DNA from: Bacteroidales bacterium
Lineage (GTDB): Bacteria > Bacteroidota > Bacteroidia > Bacteroidales > UBA932
DNA: 64,000 nt
Assembly: GCA_017534745.1 (NCBI GenBank)
Contig: JAFXVX010000014.1
Location: forward strand, 1-64,000
Direction of reading: 5' to 3'
Position numbers and translations under genes: made by a program. Below, piece by piece: positions 33,936-43,276 of the stretch; the stretch's first letter is position 1, and the number at the start of each line of letters is the position of its first letter. The notes below the pieces were generated by a model, which was not told where the DNA came from, did not search any database, and saw nothing but the letters and a program-made list of their open reading frames with translations.

Positions 33936-35198
33936 TTCGTATTTCCTGAACACCAGACAGGCGTTGTGGCCTCCGAACCCGAGGGAGTCGGAGAGGCCTA
34001 TCGTGATGTCGCTGCGGACGGCTTCGTTGGGAGTGTAGTCGAGGTCGCACTCGGGGTCCGGGCAGTCGAGGTTGATTGTCGGAGGGATTATCCCGTGCTT
34101 GAGCGCGAGGATCGTCGCGATTGCCTCTGCAGCGCCGGCAGCGCCGAACATGTGGCCGGTCATCGACTTGGTCGAGGAGATGTGGGCCTTGTAGGCGTAG
34201 TCGCCGAGGGCGGCCTTGTAGGCGACGGTCTCGGCAATGTCGTTGAGGATCGTGCCTGTGCCGTGGGCGTTGATGTAAAGGTTGTCCTTTTCGGGGTCGA
34301 ATCCGGACTCCTCAAGGGCGCTCCTGAAGCAGGCGGCCTGGGTCGAGCCGTCCGGCCTCGGGGCCGTCGGGTGCCAGGCGTCGCAGGTGTTTCCGTAGCC
34401 GGTGATTTCTCCGTAGATGGGAGCTCCGCGCTGGAGGGCGTGCTCGAGGGACTCGAGGACGATCGCTCCGGCGCCGTCGGCCATCACGAAGCCCTTGCGG
34501 TTCTTGTTGAAGGGAAGGGAGGCGTATTTCGGATCCTCGGCCCTGGAGAGGGCCTTGGCGTTGAAGAATCCGGCGATGCCGAGGGGGATCGTGGAGTTCT
34601 CGCAGCCGCCGGCGATGATGGCGTCGGCATAGCCGTGGCGGATGGCACGGAAGGCTTCGCCTATGCAGTGCGACGAGGTCGCGCAGGCGGTCACGATGTC
34701 GAGGCACGGGCCTTCGGCGTGGTGCTTTATGGCGATGTGGCCGGCTGCAATATTGGAGATCATCGTCGGGATGAACAGCGGAGAAATCCACTGGCCTGAA
34801 GGATCCTCGATCATCTTCGCCGTCTCCCTGTACTGGACGTCGAAGCCGCCGATGCCGGAGCCGATATAGACTCCGAAGCGGAGGGGCTCGATGTTCTTGC
34901 CTTCACCGTCGGCGACGAGACCGCTGTCGGTCACGGCCTGCCATGCGGCGGCCATGCCGTACTGGGTAAAGAGATCCTGCTTGCGCACAAACGGCTTGTC
35001 CATCCCGAACTCCTCGGGATTGAAATCCCTGACCTTGCCGGCGTATTTGACCGGCAGGTCCTTGAATTCCTCGATGAAGTCGATGCCGCAGACGCCGGCT
35101 ATGAGGTTAGACCAGTATTCCTTCACGGAATTGCCCAGTGAGGAGACGATTCCGAGTCCGGTGATTACTACTCTTCTTGGTTTCTCGCAATAAGTCAT
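33930..35198 (-). CDS. fabF: Beta-ketoacyl-ACP synthase II
   Basis: 422 residues from ATG 35196-35198. Thiolase-fold condensing enzyme: nucleophile Cys in VTACATSSH (about 171), His in NAHGTGT (about 313) and His in KSMTGHMFGAAG (about 351), plus Lys in that same segment. It elongates acyl-ACP in fatty-acid synthesis. No acpP is adjacent. A TATATTTG promoter box lies only 6 bases upstream of the ATG, so translation probably starts at or next to the mRNA end. Confidence 0.93.
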   Translation of the reverse strand: MTYCEKPRRVVITGLGIVSSLGNSVKEYWSNLIAGVCGIDFIEEFKDLPVKYAGKVRDFNPEEFGMDKPFVRKQDLFTQYGMAAAWQAVTDSGLVADGEGKNIEPLRFGVYIGSGIGGFDVQYRETAKMIEDPSGQWISPLFIPTMISNIAAGHIAIKHHAEGPCLDIVTACATSSHCIGEAFRAIRHGYADAIIAGGCENSTIPLGIAGFFNAKALSRAEDPKYASLPFNKNRKGFVMADGAGAIVLESLEHALQRGAPIYGEITGYGNTCDAWHPTAPRPDGSTQAACFRSALEESGFDPEKDNLYINAHGTGTILNDIAETVAYKAALGDYAYKAHISSTKSMTGHMFGAAGAAEAIATILALKHGIIPPTINLDCPDPECDLDYTPNEAVRSDITIGLSDSLGFGGHNACLVFRKYED

Positions 35199-35204
35199 AG
35201 TCCG

Positions 35205-35212
35205 CAAATATA
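35205..35212 (-). promoter_or_regulatory. Promoter of fabF
   Basis: TATATTTG on the minus strand, 6 bases from the start codon. Confidence 0.65.
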
Positions 35213-35253
35213 CAACTTTTTGGGCAAATAACACCGCAATTTGCGCCGATATC

Positions 35254-35682
35254 TCATCTGCGTCTGGAACTGCGCAGGCGGCTGGCGCTTTCAACGACCA
35301 GCTGGTCCTGGAAAGCGCCCCTCGCGGCGAGGAAATCAAACACCGTAATTGCGAGCGGGAGAATGGCGGTGAGGCGGAATACGGCGCCTTCCGGCGCGGT
35401 GAAATACATCACTCCAAGCCATATGAAAATCCCGAGCGACACGAGGGCGGCGACAACCGACAGCCTCATCTGCAGTATCCTCACCTTGAATGAGATAAGG
35501 GCCACGAGCTGGATAGCGGCGAGTATCCAGAGGATAATCGCCATATAGGGCTTCGCGAGGGCTGTATAGCGTACGGCCTCAAGGCCGTCGGGGGTGTTCA
35601 GCGTCAGTGCGTTGCCGAACAGCAGGAAGCAAAGCAGGCCTGCTGAAACGGCAAGATAAAGGGTCTGGATTCTCTGCCACAT
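35254..35682 (-). CDS. DUF4293 membrane protein
   Basis: 142 residues from the internal ATG at 35680-35682 (MWQRIQTLYLAVSAGLL), which is the conserved family start. Four hydrophobic helices and a basic C-terminal tail (RLRSSRRR). DUF4293 is a Bacteroidota inner-membrane family without known function. It has its own promoter at 35707-35714 and is separated from fabF by the fabF promoter. Confidence 0.85.
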   Translation of the reverse strand: MWQRIQTLYLAVSAGLLCFLLFGNALTLNTPDGLEAVRYTALAKPYMAIILWILAAIQLVALISFKVRILQMRLSVVAALVSLGIFIWLGVMYFTAPEGAVFRLTAILPLAITVFDFLAARGAFQDQLVVESASRLRSSRRR

Positions 35683-35706
35683 TATTATTCTTGTTTTCTT
35701 TCTCCG

Positions 35707-35743
35707 CAAAAATAGGAAAATCGCTTTTCAATTCCTATATTTG
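35707..35743. promoter_or_regulatory. Divergent promoters for DUF4293 and uridine phosphorylase
   Basis: TATTTTTG on the minus strand at 35707-35714 and TATATTTG on the plus strand at 35736-35743. Confidence 0.7.
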
Positions 35744-35771
35744 TTACTCGTCATACTAACCGCATTGAATT

Positions 35772-36647
35772 ATGAGAATACCTGAGTCCGAACTGATAAT
35801 CAACGACGACGGATCTGCGTTCCACATCCACATCCGTCCCGAAGAGCTCGCCGACGACATCATCATGGTCGGCGACCCCGGCAGAGTCCGCATGATTGCG
35901 GCCTACCTGTCCGACATCGAGTGCGAGCACGAGTCCCGCGAGTTCGTCTCCGTGACCGGCTACTACAAAGGCAAGAGGCTGACCGTCCTTTCCCACGGCA
36001 TCGGCCCCGACAACATCGACATCGTGATGACCGAGCTCGATGCCCTCGCCAACGTCGATTTTGCGACCCGTGAGGTCAAGCCCGTCCACAGGGCCCTCAA
36101 CATCGTCCGCATCGGGACCTCCGGCGCCCTCCACGCCGACATCCCCCTCGGCTCCTACATCCTCTCCCACATCTCCGTCGGCTTCGACGGCGTGATGAAC
36201 TGGTACGCAGACAGGGAGAAGGTGACTATCCCCGAGGTCGAGGAGTCCTTCAAGAAGCACATGGACTGGGCCCCGACCCTCCCTTCGCCGTATTTCGTAA
36301 AGGCCAGCCAGAAGATGATCGACATGCTCTCGGGCTTCACCATCAAGGGCGTGACAATCTCCGCACCGGGCTTCTACGGCCCCCAGGGCAGGGTAGTACG
36401 CATGCCTCTTGCGATGCCGGACATGCTCGAGAAGATTGAGAGCTTCCGCTTCGGCGAGTACCGCATCACCAATTTCGAGATGGAGAGCGCTCCCGTCGCC
36501 GGCTTTGCCCGTCACCTTGGCCACAACGCCACGACCGTCTGCTGCGCCATCGCCAACCGCTACCTCCAGAGCAGCAATCCCGACTACAAGCCCGTCATCA
36601 GGACCCTCGTCGAGAAGGTCCTGGACGCCTTCGCCGCCGCGAAGTAG
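35772..36647 (+). CDS. udp: Uridine phosphorylase-family nucleoside phosphorylase
   Basis: 291 residues. NP-I fold: phosphate loop MVGDPGRVRMIA (about 36-47), HGIGPDNIDIV (about 77), and the ribose/base site near ITNFEMESAPVAGFA (about 235-249) with the family Glu-Met-Glu triad. It phosphorolyses uridine (or a related nucleoside) to the base and ribose 1-phosphate. Together with deoC it points to nucleoside salvage. It is monocistronic and ends before repeat copies and a terminator. Confidence 0.9.
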   Translation: MRIPESELIINDDGSAFHIHIRPEELADDIIMVGDPGRVRMIAAYLSDIECEHESREFVSVTGYYKGKRLTVLSHGIGPDNIDIVMTELDALANVDFATREVKPVHRALNIVRIGTSGALHADIPLGSYILSHISVGFDGVMNWYADREKVTIPEVEESFKKHMDWAPTLPSPYFVKASQKMIDMLSGFTIKGVTISAPGFYGPQGRVVRMPLAMPDMLEKIESFRFGEYRITNFEMESAPVAGFARHLGHNATTVCCAIANRYLQSSNPDYKPVIRTLVEKVLDAFAAAK

Positions 36648-36699
36648 ATTTCCCTGCTACGCTCGAAAAGTAGATTTCTCGACTACGCTCGAAATGACA
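36648..36699. repeat. Two adjacent copies of the dispersed repeat
   Basis: GATTTCCCTGCTACGCTCGAAAAG at 36648-36670 (partial) and AGTAGATTTCTCGACTACGCTCGAAATGACA ending at 36699. The complement starts TGTCATTTCGAGCG, as in the other family members. Confidence 0.65.
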
Positions 36700-36701
36700 A
36701 A

Positions 36702-36731
36702 AAAACCGGCTCGCATCGAGTCGGTTTTTTG
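36702..36731. terminator. Terminator between udp and the TPR gene
   Basis: AAAACCG pairs with CGGTTTT around GCTCGCATCGAGT, followed by more T. It serves both convergent genes. Confidence 0.7.
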
Positions 36732-36747
36732 TTGAATGGTTCTTCTG

Positions 36748-38073
36748 CTATTTAGCACCCTGGAGGTAGGCCTCGTACTTTTCGTAGTTGGCCTTGTACT
36801 CGGGACTCTCGTTGCGGAAGATGAAGTAGATCCTCTTGAGGTAGTCGGCGGCACTCTGCTTGACGGCGTCGTTGGCGCTGACGTTGAAAGCGGTCTCGAA
36901 GGGTTTGAGGCACTTCTTGAGGGTCGCGGAGAGCTCCTCCTGGAGGGCGTCGTACTTCTTGTACTCGCTGTAAGGAAGGGCGTTGGCTTCTTCCTGGATC
37001 TCAAGGGCCCTGTTGAACCACATCACGCCCTGTCCGTAGAATCCCATCTCATACTTGGGGTTGACCTCGGCGCACTTGTCGTAGGCCTTGACGGCGTTGT
37101 CGTAGTCCTTGAGCTTGGCCCAGATGTCGCCTTCAACATAGTAGAGGGAAGGGTTGTCGGGCATCTGCTTCTTGGCGAGGTCGAGGAGCTCGATGAGCTT
37201 CTTGGGATCTTCCTTGGTCGCGATGTAAAGGTTGATGAGGTTAGTCATCACCTGGACATTCTCGGGATACTTGGCGAAACCGTCCTCGAGATACTTCCTG
37301 GCGGCGAGGGTGTCCTTCACGGCGAAGCTGACGTCCGAAAGGTTCGCATAGACGGAGCCGTCCTGCTCGTAGCCGTTGGCAAGGGCGGTCTCGAAGCAGC
37401 CCTTGGCCTTCTCGATGTCCTTGTTTTCAAGGAACATGACGCCGGCGTTATAGACGGTGCCCCAGTCGGGGGTGCTGTAAGGAGCCGTCGCGGCGGCACT
37501 TGCCGAGGCCTCGAACAGAGAGGCGGCCTTTGCCTTGTCGCCCAGTTGGTAGGCTGTGAAAGCGTCGCTGTTGTACTTCTCGTAGATGGACTTGATGGCC
37601 GCGCTGATGTCCTTGGTCTTGGAGCCCTTGACATCAATCTCGGCGGCCTTCTTGTAAGCCTCGAGAGCCTTGGCAAGAGGATCCACGTCGGTATAGACCG
37701 GCCTGGTCACTTCGATGAACTGGACACGGCCGGCTGCGTCGAAGTAGATGTTCTTGTCGGCGTAGGTGACTTTCTCAAGCTGGTTTCCGAGAATCTCGAC
37801 GACTTCGGAGGAGAGGGCCTTCTCTCCGCTCATCGTGAGGGCAAGCTCCTGCTTGGAGCCGCCCACGACGTTTGCGGTCGGGCGGTTGTATGCGTCGAGC
37901 CAGGACTGGCCGAGTTTGAGCCAGGTGGCTACCTTTGTCCCTTTCTTGGCGTCGGCCGCTGCGGCTTCGGCTTTCTGGACGGCCTTCTGGAGGTCGGCCG
38001 CGGACTTCTCCTGGGCGAATGCTCCGAGACCTGCGGAGGCGAGGAGAGCAATTGCAAGGATTACTTTTTTCAT
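36748..38073 (-). CDS. Secreted TPR-repeat protein downstream of gyrA
   Basis: 441 residues. Signal peptide MKKVILAIALLASAGLGAFAQ. Helical repeats through most of the protein, with clear TPR-type pairs (ALEAYKKAAEIDVKG; NAVKAYDKCAEVNPKYEMGF; FYGQGVMWFNRALEIQEEAN). A tetratricopeptide protein directly after gyrA is a recurrent arrangement in Bacteroidales. It starts 19 bases after gyrA and probably shares its promoter. Periplasmic scaffold is the likely role; partner unknown. Confidence 0.85.
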   Translation of the reverse strand: MKKVILAIALLASAGLGAFAQEKSAADLQKAVQKAEAAAADAKKGTKVATWLKLGQSWLDAYNRPTANVVGGSKQELALTMSGEKALSSEVVEILGNQLEKVTYADKNIYFDAAGRVQFIEVTRPVYTDVDPLAKALEAYKKAAEIDVKGSKTKDISAAIKSIYEKYNSDAFTAYQLGDKAKAASLFEASASAAATAPYSTPDWGTVYNAGVMFLENKDIEKAKGCFETALANGYEQDGSVYANLSDVSFAVKDTLAARKYLEDGFAKYPENVQVMTNLINLYIATKEDPKKLIELLDLAKKQMPDNPSLYYVEGDIWAKLKDYDNAVKAYDKCAEVNPKYEMGFYGQGVMWFNRALEIQEEANALPYSEYKKYDALQEELSATLKKCLKPFETAFNVSANDAVKQSAADYLKRIYFIFRNESPEYKANYEKYEAYLQGAK

Positions 38074-38092
38074 AACTGCTTGGTTTTAACGG

Positions 38093-40633
38093 TTATTCTG
38101 TTGTTTCAATGTTCTCTTGTGCTTCGGGTGCTGCGGCTTCCTCTTCATCCTCTTCTCCCTTCCTGACCACCGAGACTGCTGCTATCGAGTCTCCCTCACG
38201 GATGTTGATGAGCTTTACGCCCTGGGCGGCCCTTCCGGTCACCCTGATCGTCGCCGCTTCCATCCTGATCGTGAGTCCGCTGCGGGTGATGATCATCAGA
38301 TCATCCTCGTCAGTGATACTCTTGAGGGCGACGAGCGGACCGGTCTTCTCTGTAATGTTTATGGTCTTCACTCCCTTCGCGCCTCTCGAAGTCTGGCGGT
38401 ACTCTGCGGGGTCGGAACGCTTTCCGAAACCGTTCTCGCTGACGACGAGAACCTGGTTCGCAGCGGCGTTCTCTTCCTCCGGATCAAGACAGACTGCGCC
38501 GACGACGAAGTCCCCTTCATCAAGATTGATGCCACGGACACCTGTGGAGGTCCTGCCCATGGCCCTGGCCTGGCTTTCCTCGAAGTGGACGCAGCGGCCG
38601 CCGTGGGCGGCAATCATGATGTGGCACTTGCCACTCGTGAGCATCGCTTCGATGAGCTCGTCGTCCTCGCGGATGTTGATGGCGTTGATGCCGTTGGTCC
38701 TGGGACGGGAGTAGGCCTCGAGGGAGGTCTTCTTGATCGTGCCGTTCTTGGTAATCATCAGAATGTAGTGATTATCAATGAACTCCGGCGTCTTGAGGTC
38801 GCGGACGTTGATGTAGGCCTTGACCTTGTCGTCGGGATCGATTGAAAGGATGTTCTGGATGGCGCGGCCCTTGGAGGTGCGGTTGCCTTCGGGGATCATA
38901 TAGACCTTGAGCCAGTAGCAGCGGCCCTTCTGGGTGAAGAGCAGCATGGTCGCGTGGGTCGAGGCGATGTAGATGTGCTCGATGAAGTCTTCGTCGCGGG
39001 TCGCACTGCCCTTGAGGCCGACGCCGCCGCGGTGCTGGGTCCGGAACTCGGTCAGAGGGGTCCTCTTGATGTAGCCGAGGTGGGAGATGGTGATGACCTG
39101 CTCCTCGTCGGCGTAGAAGTCCTCGGGGTTGAATTCATCCTCGGCGAGGGTGATTTCGGTGAGGCGGTCGTCGCCGTATTTGTCCCTGAGGGCGAGGGTC
39201 TCTTCCTTGACGATGCCGAGCTGGAGGGCCGGGCTGGCAAGAATCTCCTCGCACTTTGCGATAAACTTCACAAGGTCGTCGTATTCAGCCTGGAGCTTTT
39301 CCCTTTCGAGACCGGTCAGCTGGCGGAGTCTCATCTCCACGATGGCCGTCGCCTGCGGATCGGTGAAGCCGAACTCGTCCATGAGGGCCTGCTTGGCCTC
39401 ATCGACGCCGGCGGAATGACGGATGATATAGACTATGCGGTCGATCACGTCGATGGCCTTGAGGAGGCCTTCGAGGATGTGGGCCCTTTTCTTCGCCTTG
39501 TCGAGCTCGAAGCGGGTCCTGCGGACCACGACCTCGTGGCGGAAATCGACGAAATTGGCGATGATCTCCTTGAGGGAAAGGGTCCTCGGGCGGCCCTTGA
39601 CGAGGGCGACGTTGTTGAAGGAGAAGCTCGACTGGAGGGGAGTGTATTTATACAGGGTGTTGAGCACAACGTTGGAGTTGACTCCCATCTTGAGCCTGAT
39701 GATGACGCGGACGCCTTCACGGGCGGAGGACTCGTCATTGATGTAGGAGATGCCTTCGATCTTCTTGTCCTCGACCATCTGGGCGATCTTTTCGATCATC
39801 TCCCTCTTGTTGACCATGTAGGGGATCTCGGTCACGACGATGGTCTCGCGGCCCTTGTCATCGACCTCGATCTCGGTCCGGGAGCGGATCACGACCCTGC
39901 CGCGGCCGGTCTCGTAGGCCTCGCGGATGCCGGAGGTGCCCATGATGATGCCGCCGGTCGGGAAGTCGGGGCCTTTGATGTGCTGCATGAGGCCGTCGGT
40001 CGAGATGTCGGGGGCGTCGATGTAGGCGGCGATGGCGTTGCAGCATTCGGTCAGGTTGTGGGGCGGCATGCTGGTCGCCATACCGACGGCGATACCGGCG
40101 GAGCCGTTGAGAAGGAGCAGCGGGGCTTTTGTCGGGAGGACGACGGGCTCTTTCTCGGTGTCGTCGAAGTTGGGGACCATGTCCACGGTGTCTTTGTCGA
40201 TGTCTCCGATGACGTCCTCGGCCATCTTCTGGAGCTTGGCCTCGGTGTAACGCATCGCGGCCACGGGGTCGCCGTCCATCGAGCCGAAGTTGCCCTGTCC
40301 GAAGACGAGGGGGTAGCGCTGGTTCCACTTCTGGCCGAGGCGGACCATGGCGTCATAGACGCTGGAGTCGCCGTGGGGGTGATACTTACCCATGACGTCG
40401 CCGACAATCCTGGCGGACTTTCTCGTCTGGGCGGTGAAGCCGAGGCCCATTTTGTCCATGCCGTAGATGACGCGGCGCTGGACGGGCTTCATGCCGTCGC
40501 GGACGTCCGGGAGGGCTCTGGAGACGATGACGGACATCGAATAGTCGATGTAGGCCGTGCGCATCTCCTTGTCGATCTCTACCGGCTGGATTATGCCGGT
40601 CGTCTCTTCGAATTTCTCTTCGTTGTTATCCAT
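38093..40633 (-). CDS. gyrA: DNA gyrase subunit A
   Basis: 846 residues. Active-site Tyr129 in [10 protein letters not shown]; the quinolone-region segment is [13 protein letters not shown] with Ser90 and Asp94, the residues of susceptible enzymes. The C-terminal beta-pinwheel holds the GyrA box as [10 protein letters not shown], a divergent form of the usual QRRGGKG, and the protein ends in an acidic tail ([20 protein letters not shown]). Gyrase introduces negative supercoils together with GyrB, which is not in this window. Promoter TATCTTTG lies at 40669-40676. Confidence 0.96.
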   Translation of the reverse strand: MDNNEEKFEETTGIIQPVEIDKEMRTAYIDYSMSVIVSRALPDVRDGMKPVQRRVIYGMDKMGLGFTAQTRKSARIVGDVMGKYHPHGDSSVYDAMVRLGQKWNQRYPLVFGQGNFGSMDGDPVAAMRYTEAKLQKMAEDVIGDIDKDTVDMVPNFDDTEKEPVVLPTKAPLLLLNGSAGIAVGMATSMPPHNLTECCNAIAAYIDAPDISTDGLMQHIKGPDFPTGGIIMGTSGIREAYETGRGRVVIRSRTEIEVDDKGRETIVVTEIPYMVNKREMIEKIAQMVEDKKIEGISYINDESSAREGVRVIIRLKMGVNSNVVLNTLYKYTPLQSSFSFNNVALVKGRPRTLSLKEIIANFVDFRHEVVVRRTRFELDKAKKRAHILEGLLKAIDVIDRIVYIIRHSAGVDEAKQALMDEFGFTDPQATAIVEMRLRQLTGLEREKLQAEYDDLVKFIAKCEEILASPALQLGIVKEETLALRDKYGDDRLTEITLAEDEFNPEDFYADEEQVITISHLGYIKRTPLTEFRTQHRGGVGLKGSATRDEDFIEHIYIASTHATMLLFTQKGRCYWLKVYMIPEGNRTSKGRAIQNILSIDPDDKVKAYINVRDLKTPEFIDNHYILMITKNGTIKKTSLEAYSRPRTNGINAINIREDDELIEAMLTSGKCHIMIAAHGGRCVHFEESQARAMGRTSTGVRGINLDEGDFVVGAVCLDPEEENAAANQVLVVSENGFGKRSDPAEYRQTSRGAKGVKTINITEKTGPLVALKSITDEDDLMIITRSGLTIRMEAATIRVTGRAAQGVKLINIREGDSIAAVSVVRKGEEDEEEAAAPEAQENIETTE

Positions 40634-40668
40634 TTATGCGATAATTTTCTGCTTTATTATTAAGTAGG

Positions 40669-40698
40669 CAAAGATAACAAAAATTTTGATTATTTTTG
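40669..40698. promoter_or_regulatory. Divergent promoters of gyrA and clpC
   Basis: TATCTTTG on the minus strand at 40669-40676 and TATTTTTG on the plus strand at 40691-40698, 14 bases apart. Confidence 0.75.
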
Positions 40699-40721
40699 CT
40701 ATCCGGAATGTAAAAAAGCGT

Positions 40722-43073
40722 ATGGAAATTCGTATTTCTGACGAACTTGGAGGCATAATCAAATATGCCCGCGAAGAGGCGATGAGGACGGGCAGCTACG
40801 GCATCGGTCCCGACCACCTTTTCCTCGGTATAATCCGCCACGGCGAGAACGCCGCCTGCAAGGCTCTCATCGATCTTGGGGCCGACCTCGGCACTATGAA
40901 ATCGTACATAGACGCGCGTGTCTTTACGGGGGAAGAGTTGCCCTACTCCGAGATGGATAACATCGCCTATTCGCGCCAGTCGCAGAACGTGCTTTCCATA
41001 GCCGTTCTCGAGGCTTCGAGGCTCGGGATGGAAGAGGCGCTGTCGCAGCACCTTCTTCTCGCCCTTGCCCGCGCCTCCGGGACCTACGGAATGACCTTTC
41101 TCCGCAGCCTTGACATAGATTACGGCAAAATTATCCATTATTTGCAGGAGAACGGCCTTCTCGGCGAGCCCCATAAGGAGGAGCCGGAGCCCGTTTCGCA
41201 GGAGGAGGAAGATGACCCGGAGGAGCAGCAGGGCGCAAAGGGCTCAGGAGTAGCATCTTACGGCTATGACCTGACCCAGGCCGCGAGGGACGGCAAGCTG
41301 GACCCCGTGGTGGGCCGCGACGTCGAGATATCGAGGGTCGTCGAAATCCTCGGCCGCAGGAAGAAAAACAACCCTATGCTCCTCGGGGAGCCCGGGGTCG
41401 GTAAGTCGGCCATAGTCGAGGGCATAGCGCTCCGGATTGCCTCCGGTGAGATTCCGGCGCCGCTTGCGAAAAAGCGTATCATCTCGCTTGACATCGCGTC
41501 AGTGGTGGCGGGGACCCGCTACCGGGGCGATTTCGAGAAGAGACTCAAGACAATCATCAAGGAGGCGTCCGAGGATCCGGACCTCATTCTTTTCATAGAC
41601 GAGTTCCACACCATTGTCGGAGCCGGCGGCGCCCAGGGCAGCCTGGATGCGGCCAATATGCTGAAGCCGGCCCTCGCGAGGGGCGAGTTCCAGTGTATCG
41701 GAGCGACGACTATGGATGAGTTCACCAAGATTATCGAGAAGGACGGCGCCCTTGACAGGCGCTTCCAGAAGATAGTCGTGGAGCCGACAAGCCAGGCGGA
41801 TACCCTGAATATACTCCGGCGGCTCCGGCCCGGCTACGAGGAGTTCCACGGCGTCGTATTCTCCGACGACGCCCTGGAAGCCTGCGTCCGCCTCACCGAC
41901 CGCTATGTCACGGATAAATTCCTTCCGGACAAGGCTATAGACGTGCTCGACGAGGCCGGCTCGATGGTCCGCCTTCGCGGGGTCGCAGGCAAGCGCGGAA
42001 AGACCGTCGGCGCCGAGGACATCGCTACTGTTGTCTCCCGGATGACCGGCATCCCGGCCGGCAAGGTCGCTGAGAGCGAGGGCGCGCGCATCCTCAAGAT
42101 GAAAAAGTGGCTCTCAGACAGGATTATAGGTCAGGACGAGGCCGTGGACACGGTCACAAGGGCAATCAGGCGCGGCCGTGCCGGGCTCAAGGACCCCAAC
42201 CGCCCGCTTGGCACCTTCCTTTTCTTCGGCCCGACCGGCGTCGGCAAGACGCAGCTGGCGCGGAGCCTCGCCGAGTACCTTTTCGATTCGGAGGATGCTC
42301 TCGTGAGGATCGATATGAGCGAATACGGCGAGAAGTTCAACGTCTCAAGGCTCATCGGCGCGCCTCCCGGCTACGTCGGCTACGAAGAGGGCGGGCAGCT
42401 CAGCGAAAGGGTAAGGCGCAAGCCCTACTGCGTCGTGCTTCTCGACGAGATTGAGAAGGCGCACCCCGACATATATAACCTGCTCCTGCAGGTGATGGAC
42501 GAAGGACGCCTCACGGACAGCAACGGCAGGACCGTTGACTTCAAGAACACCATCCTGATCATGACTTCCAATGTCGGCTCCCGCGAGCTCGAGGAGTACG
42601 GCAACGGCATGGGATTCAAGACATCCTCTTCATCTCCTGCTGACGACAAGAAGAGCGTGCTGTCCAAGGCGGTGAGGAAGGCCTTCCCTCCGGAGTTCGT
42701 CAACAGGGTCGATGAGCAGATCTTCTTCAACCCTCTCTCAAAGGAGGACATTGAAAGGATAATAGATATACAGTTGAAAGGTTTGAGGGACAGGGCGCTG
42801 GAGGCCGGCTACACGCTTGTTGTCACGCCCGCTGCGAAGCGGCTTGTCGCGGATGCGGGCTACGACCCGCTCTACGGGGCCAGGCCCCTCAAGAGGGCGC
42901 TTGTCCGCCTTGTGGAAGACCCTGTCTCGGAGTTTATCATCTCCGACAGGATGCTTTCGGGGAAGGATGCGAAGGTGGCTGAGCCTAAAAAGCTCAGGGT
43001 CGGACTCTCTCCGGACGGGGAGGGAACGGCGGTCTCGACCAAAGAGCCGGCGGCAGCCCCTACAGAGGCTTGA
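40722..43073 (+). CDS. clpC: Clp protease ATP-binding subunit, ClpC/ClpA type
   Basis: 783 residues from ATG 40722 (MEIRISDELGG). Clp-N double repeat (about 1-140), AAA1 with GEPGVGKSAIVEG, and AAA2 with GPTGVGKTQLARS; Walker B sites FIDEFHT and LLDEIEKAH are intact. There is no long ClpB-type coiled-coil middle domain, so this is a protease partner rather than a disaggregase; the ClpP-docking loop could not be placed with certainty. It unfolds substrates for ClpP. The end overlaps a small minus-strand frame by 14 bases. Confidence 0.92.
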   Translation: MEIRISDELGGIIKYAREEAMRTGSYGIGPDHLFLGIIRHGENAACKALIDLGADLGTMKSYIDARVFTGEELPYSEMDNIAYSRQSQNVLSIAVLEASRLGMEEALSQHLLLALARASGTYGMTFLRSLDIDYGKIIHYLQENGLLGEPHKEEPEPVSQEEEDDPEEQQGAKGSGVASYGYDLTQAARDGKLDPVVGRDVEISRVVEILGRRKKNNPMLLGEPGVGKSAIVEGIALRIASGEIPAPLAKKRIISLDIASVVAGTRYRGDFEKRLKTIIKEASEDPDLILFIDEFHTIVGAGGAQGSLDAANMLKPALARGEFQCIGATTMDEFTKIIEKDGALDRRFQKIVVEPTSQADTLNILRRLRPGYEEFHGVVFSDDALEACVRLTDRYVTDKFLPDKAIDVLDEAGSMVRLRGVAGKRGKTVGAEDIATVVSRMTGIPAGKVAESEGARILKMKKWLSDRIIGQDEAVDTVTRAIRRGRAGLKDPNRPLGTFLFFGPTGVGKTQLARSLAEYLFDSEDALVRIDMSEYGEKFNVSRLIGAPPGYVGYEEGGQLSERVRRKPYCVVLLDEIEKAHPDIYNLLLQVMDEGRLTDSNGRTVDFKNTILIMTSNVGSRELEEYGNGMGFKTSSSSPADDKKSVLSKAVRKAFPPEFVNRVDEQIFFNPLSKEDIERIIDIQLKGLRDRALEAGYTLVVTPAAKRLVADAGYDPLYGARPLKRALVRLVEDPVSEFIISDRMLSGKDAKVAEPKKLRVGLSPDGEGTAVSTKEPAAAPTEA

Positions 43074-43182
43074 TGTCTTCGGGGACGAGACCGAGGGTCT
43101 CCATCATGTCGCGGACGGCGTCGAATGCATCGGCAGAGATAAAAGCGGAAATCGTGCTGAGATCGAGATTTGTGTTTTTCAT
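43060..43182 (-). CDS. Putative 40-residue peptide
   Basis: From ATG 43180-43182: starts MKNTNLDLSTISAF and ends VPEDIKPL. Slightly acidic, one predicted helix (SADAFDAVRDMMETLG), no signal peptide and no cysteine. A consensus promoter (43208-43215) lies 25 bases upstream, which supports real expression. Family not recognised. It overlaps the end of clpC tail to tail. Confidence 0.5.
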   Translation of the reverse strand: MKNTNLDLSTISAFISADAFDAVRDMMETLGLVPEDIKPL

Positions 43183-43207
43183 AATGCTTTCGTTTTTGTT
43201 TCTGATG

Positions 43208-43215
43208 CAAAGATA
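43208..43215 (-). promoter_or_regulatory. Promoter of the 40-residue peptide gene
   Basis: TATCTTTG on the minus strand followed by CAT. Confidence 0.6.
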
Positions 43216-43276
43216 GATAGGGTTTGTGCCAAAGTAAGGCACATTAAAAGAAATAACACAAAAAATTGATACTGAA

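Noticed and set aside
40330..40400. Fluoroquinolone-resistance change in gyrA
   Set aside because: The key residues Ser90 and Asp94 are those of susceptible enzymes.
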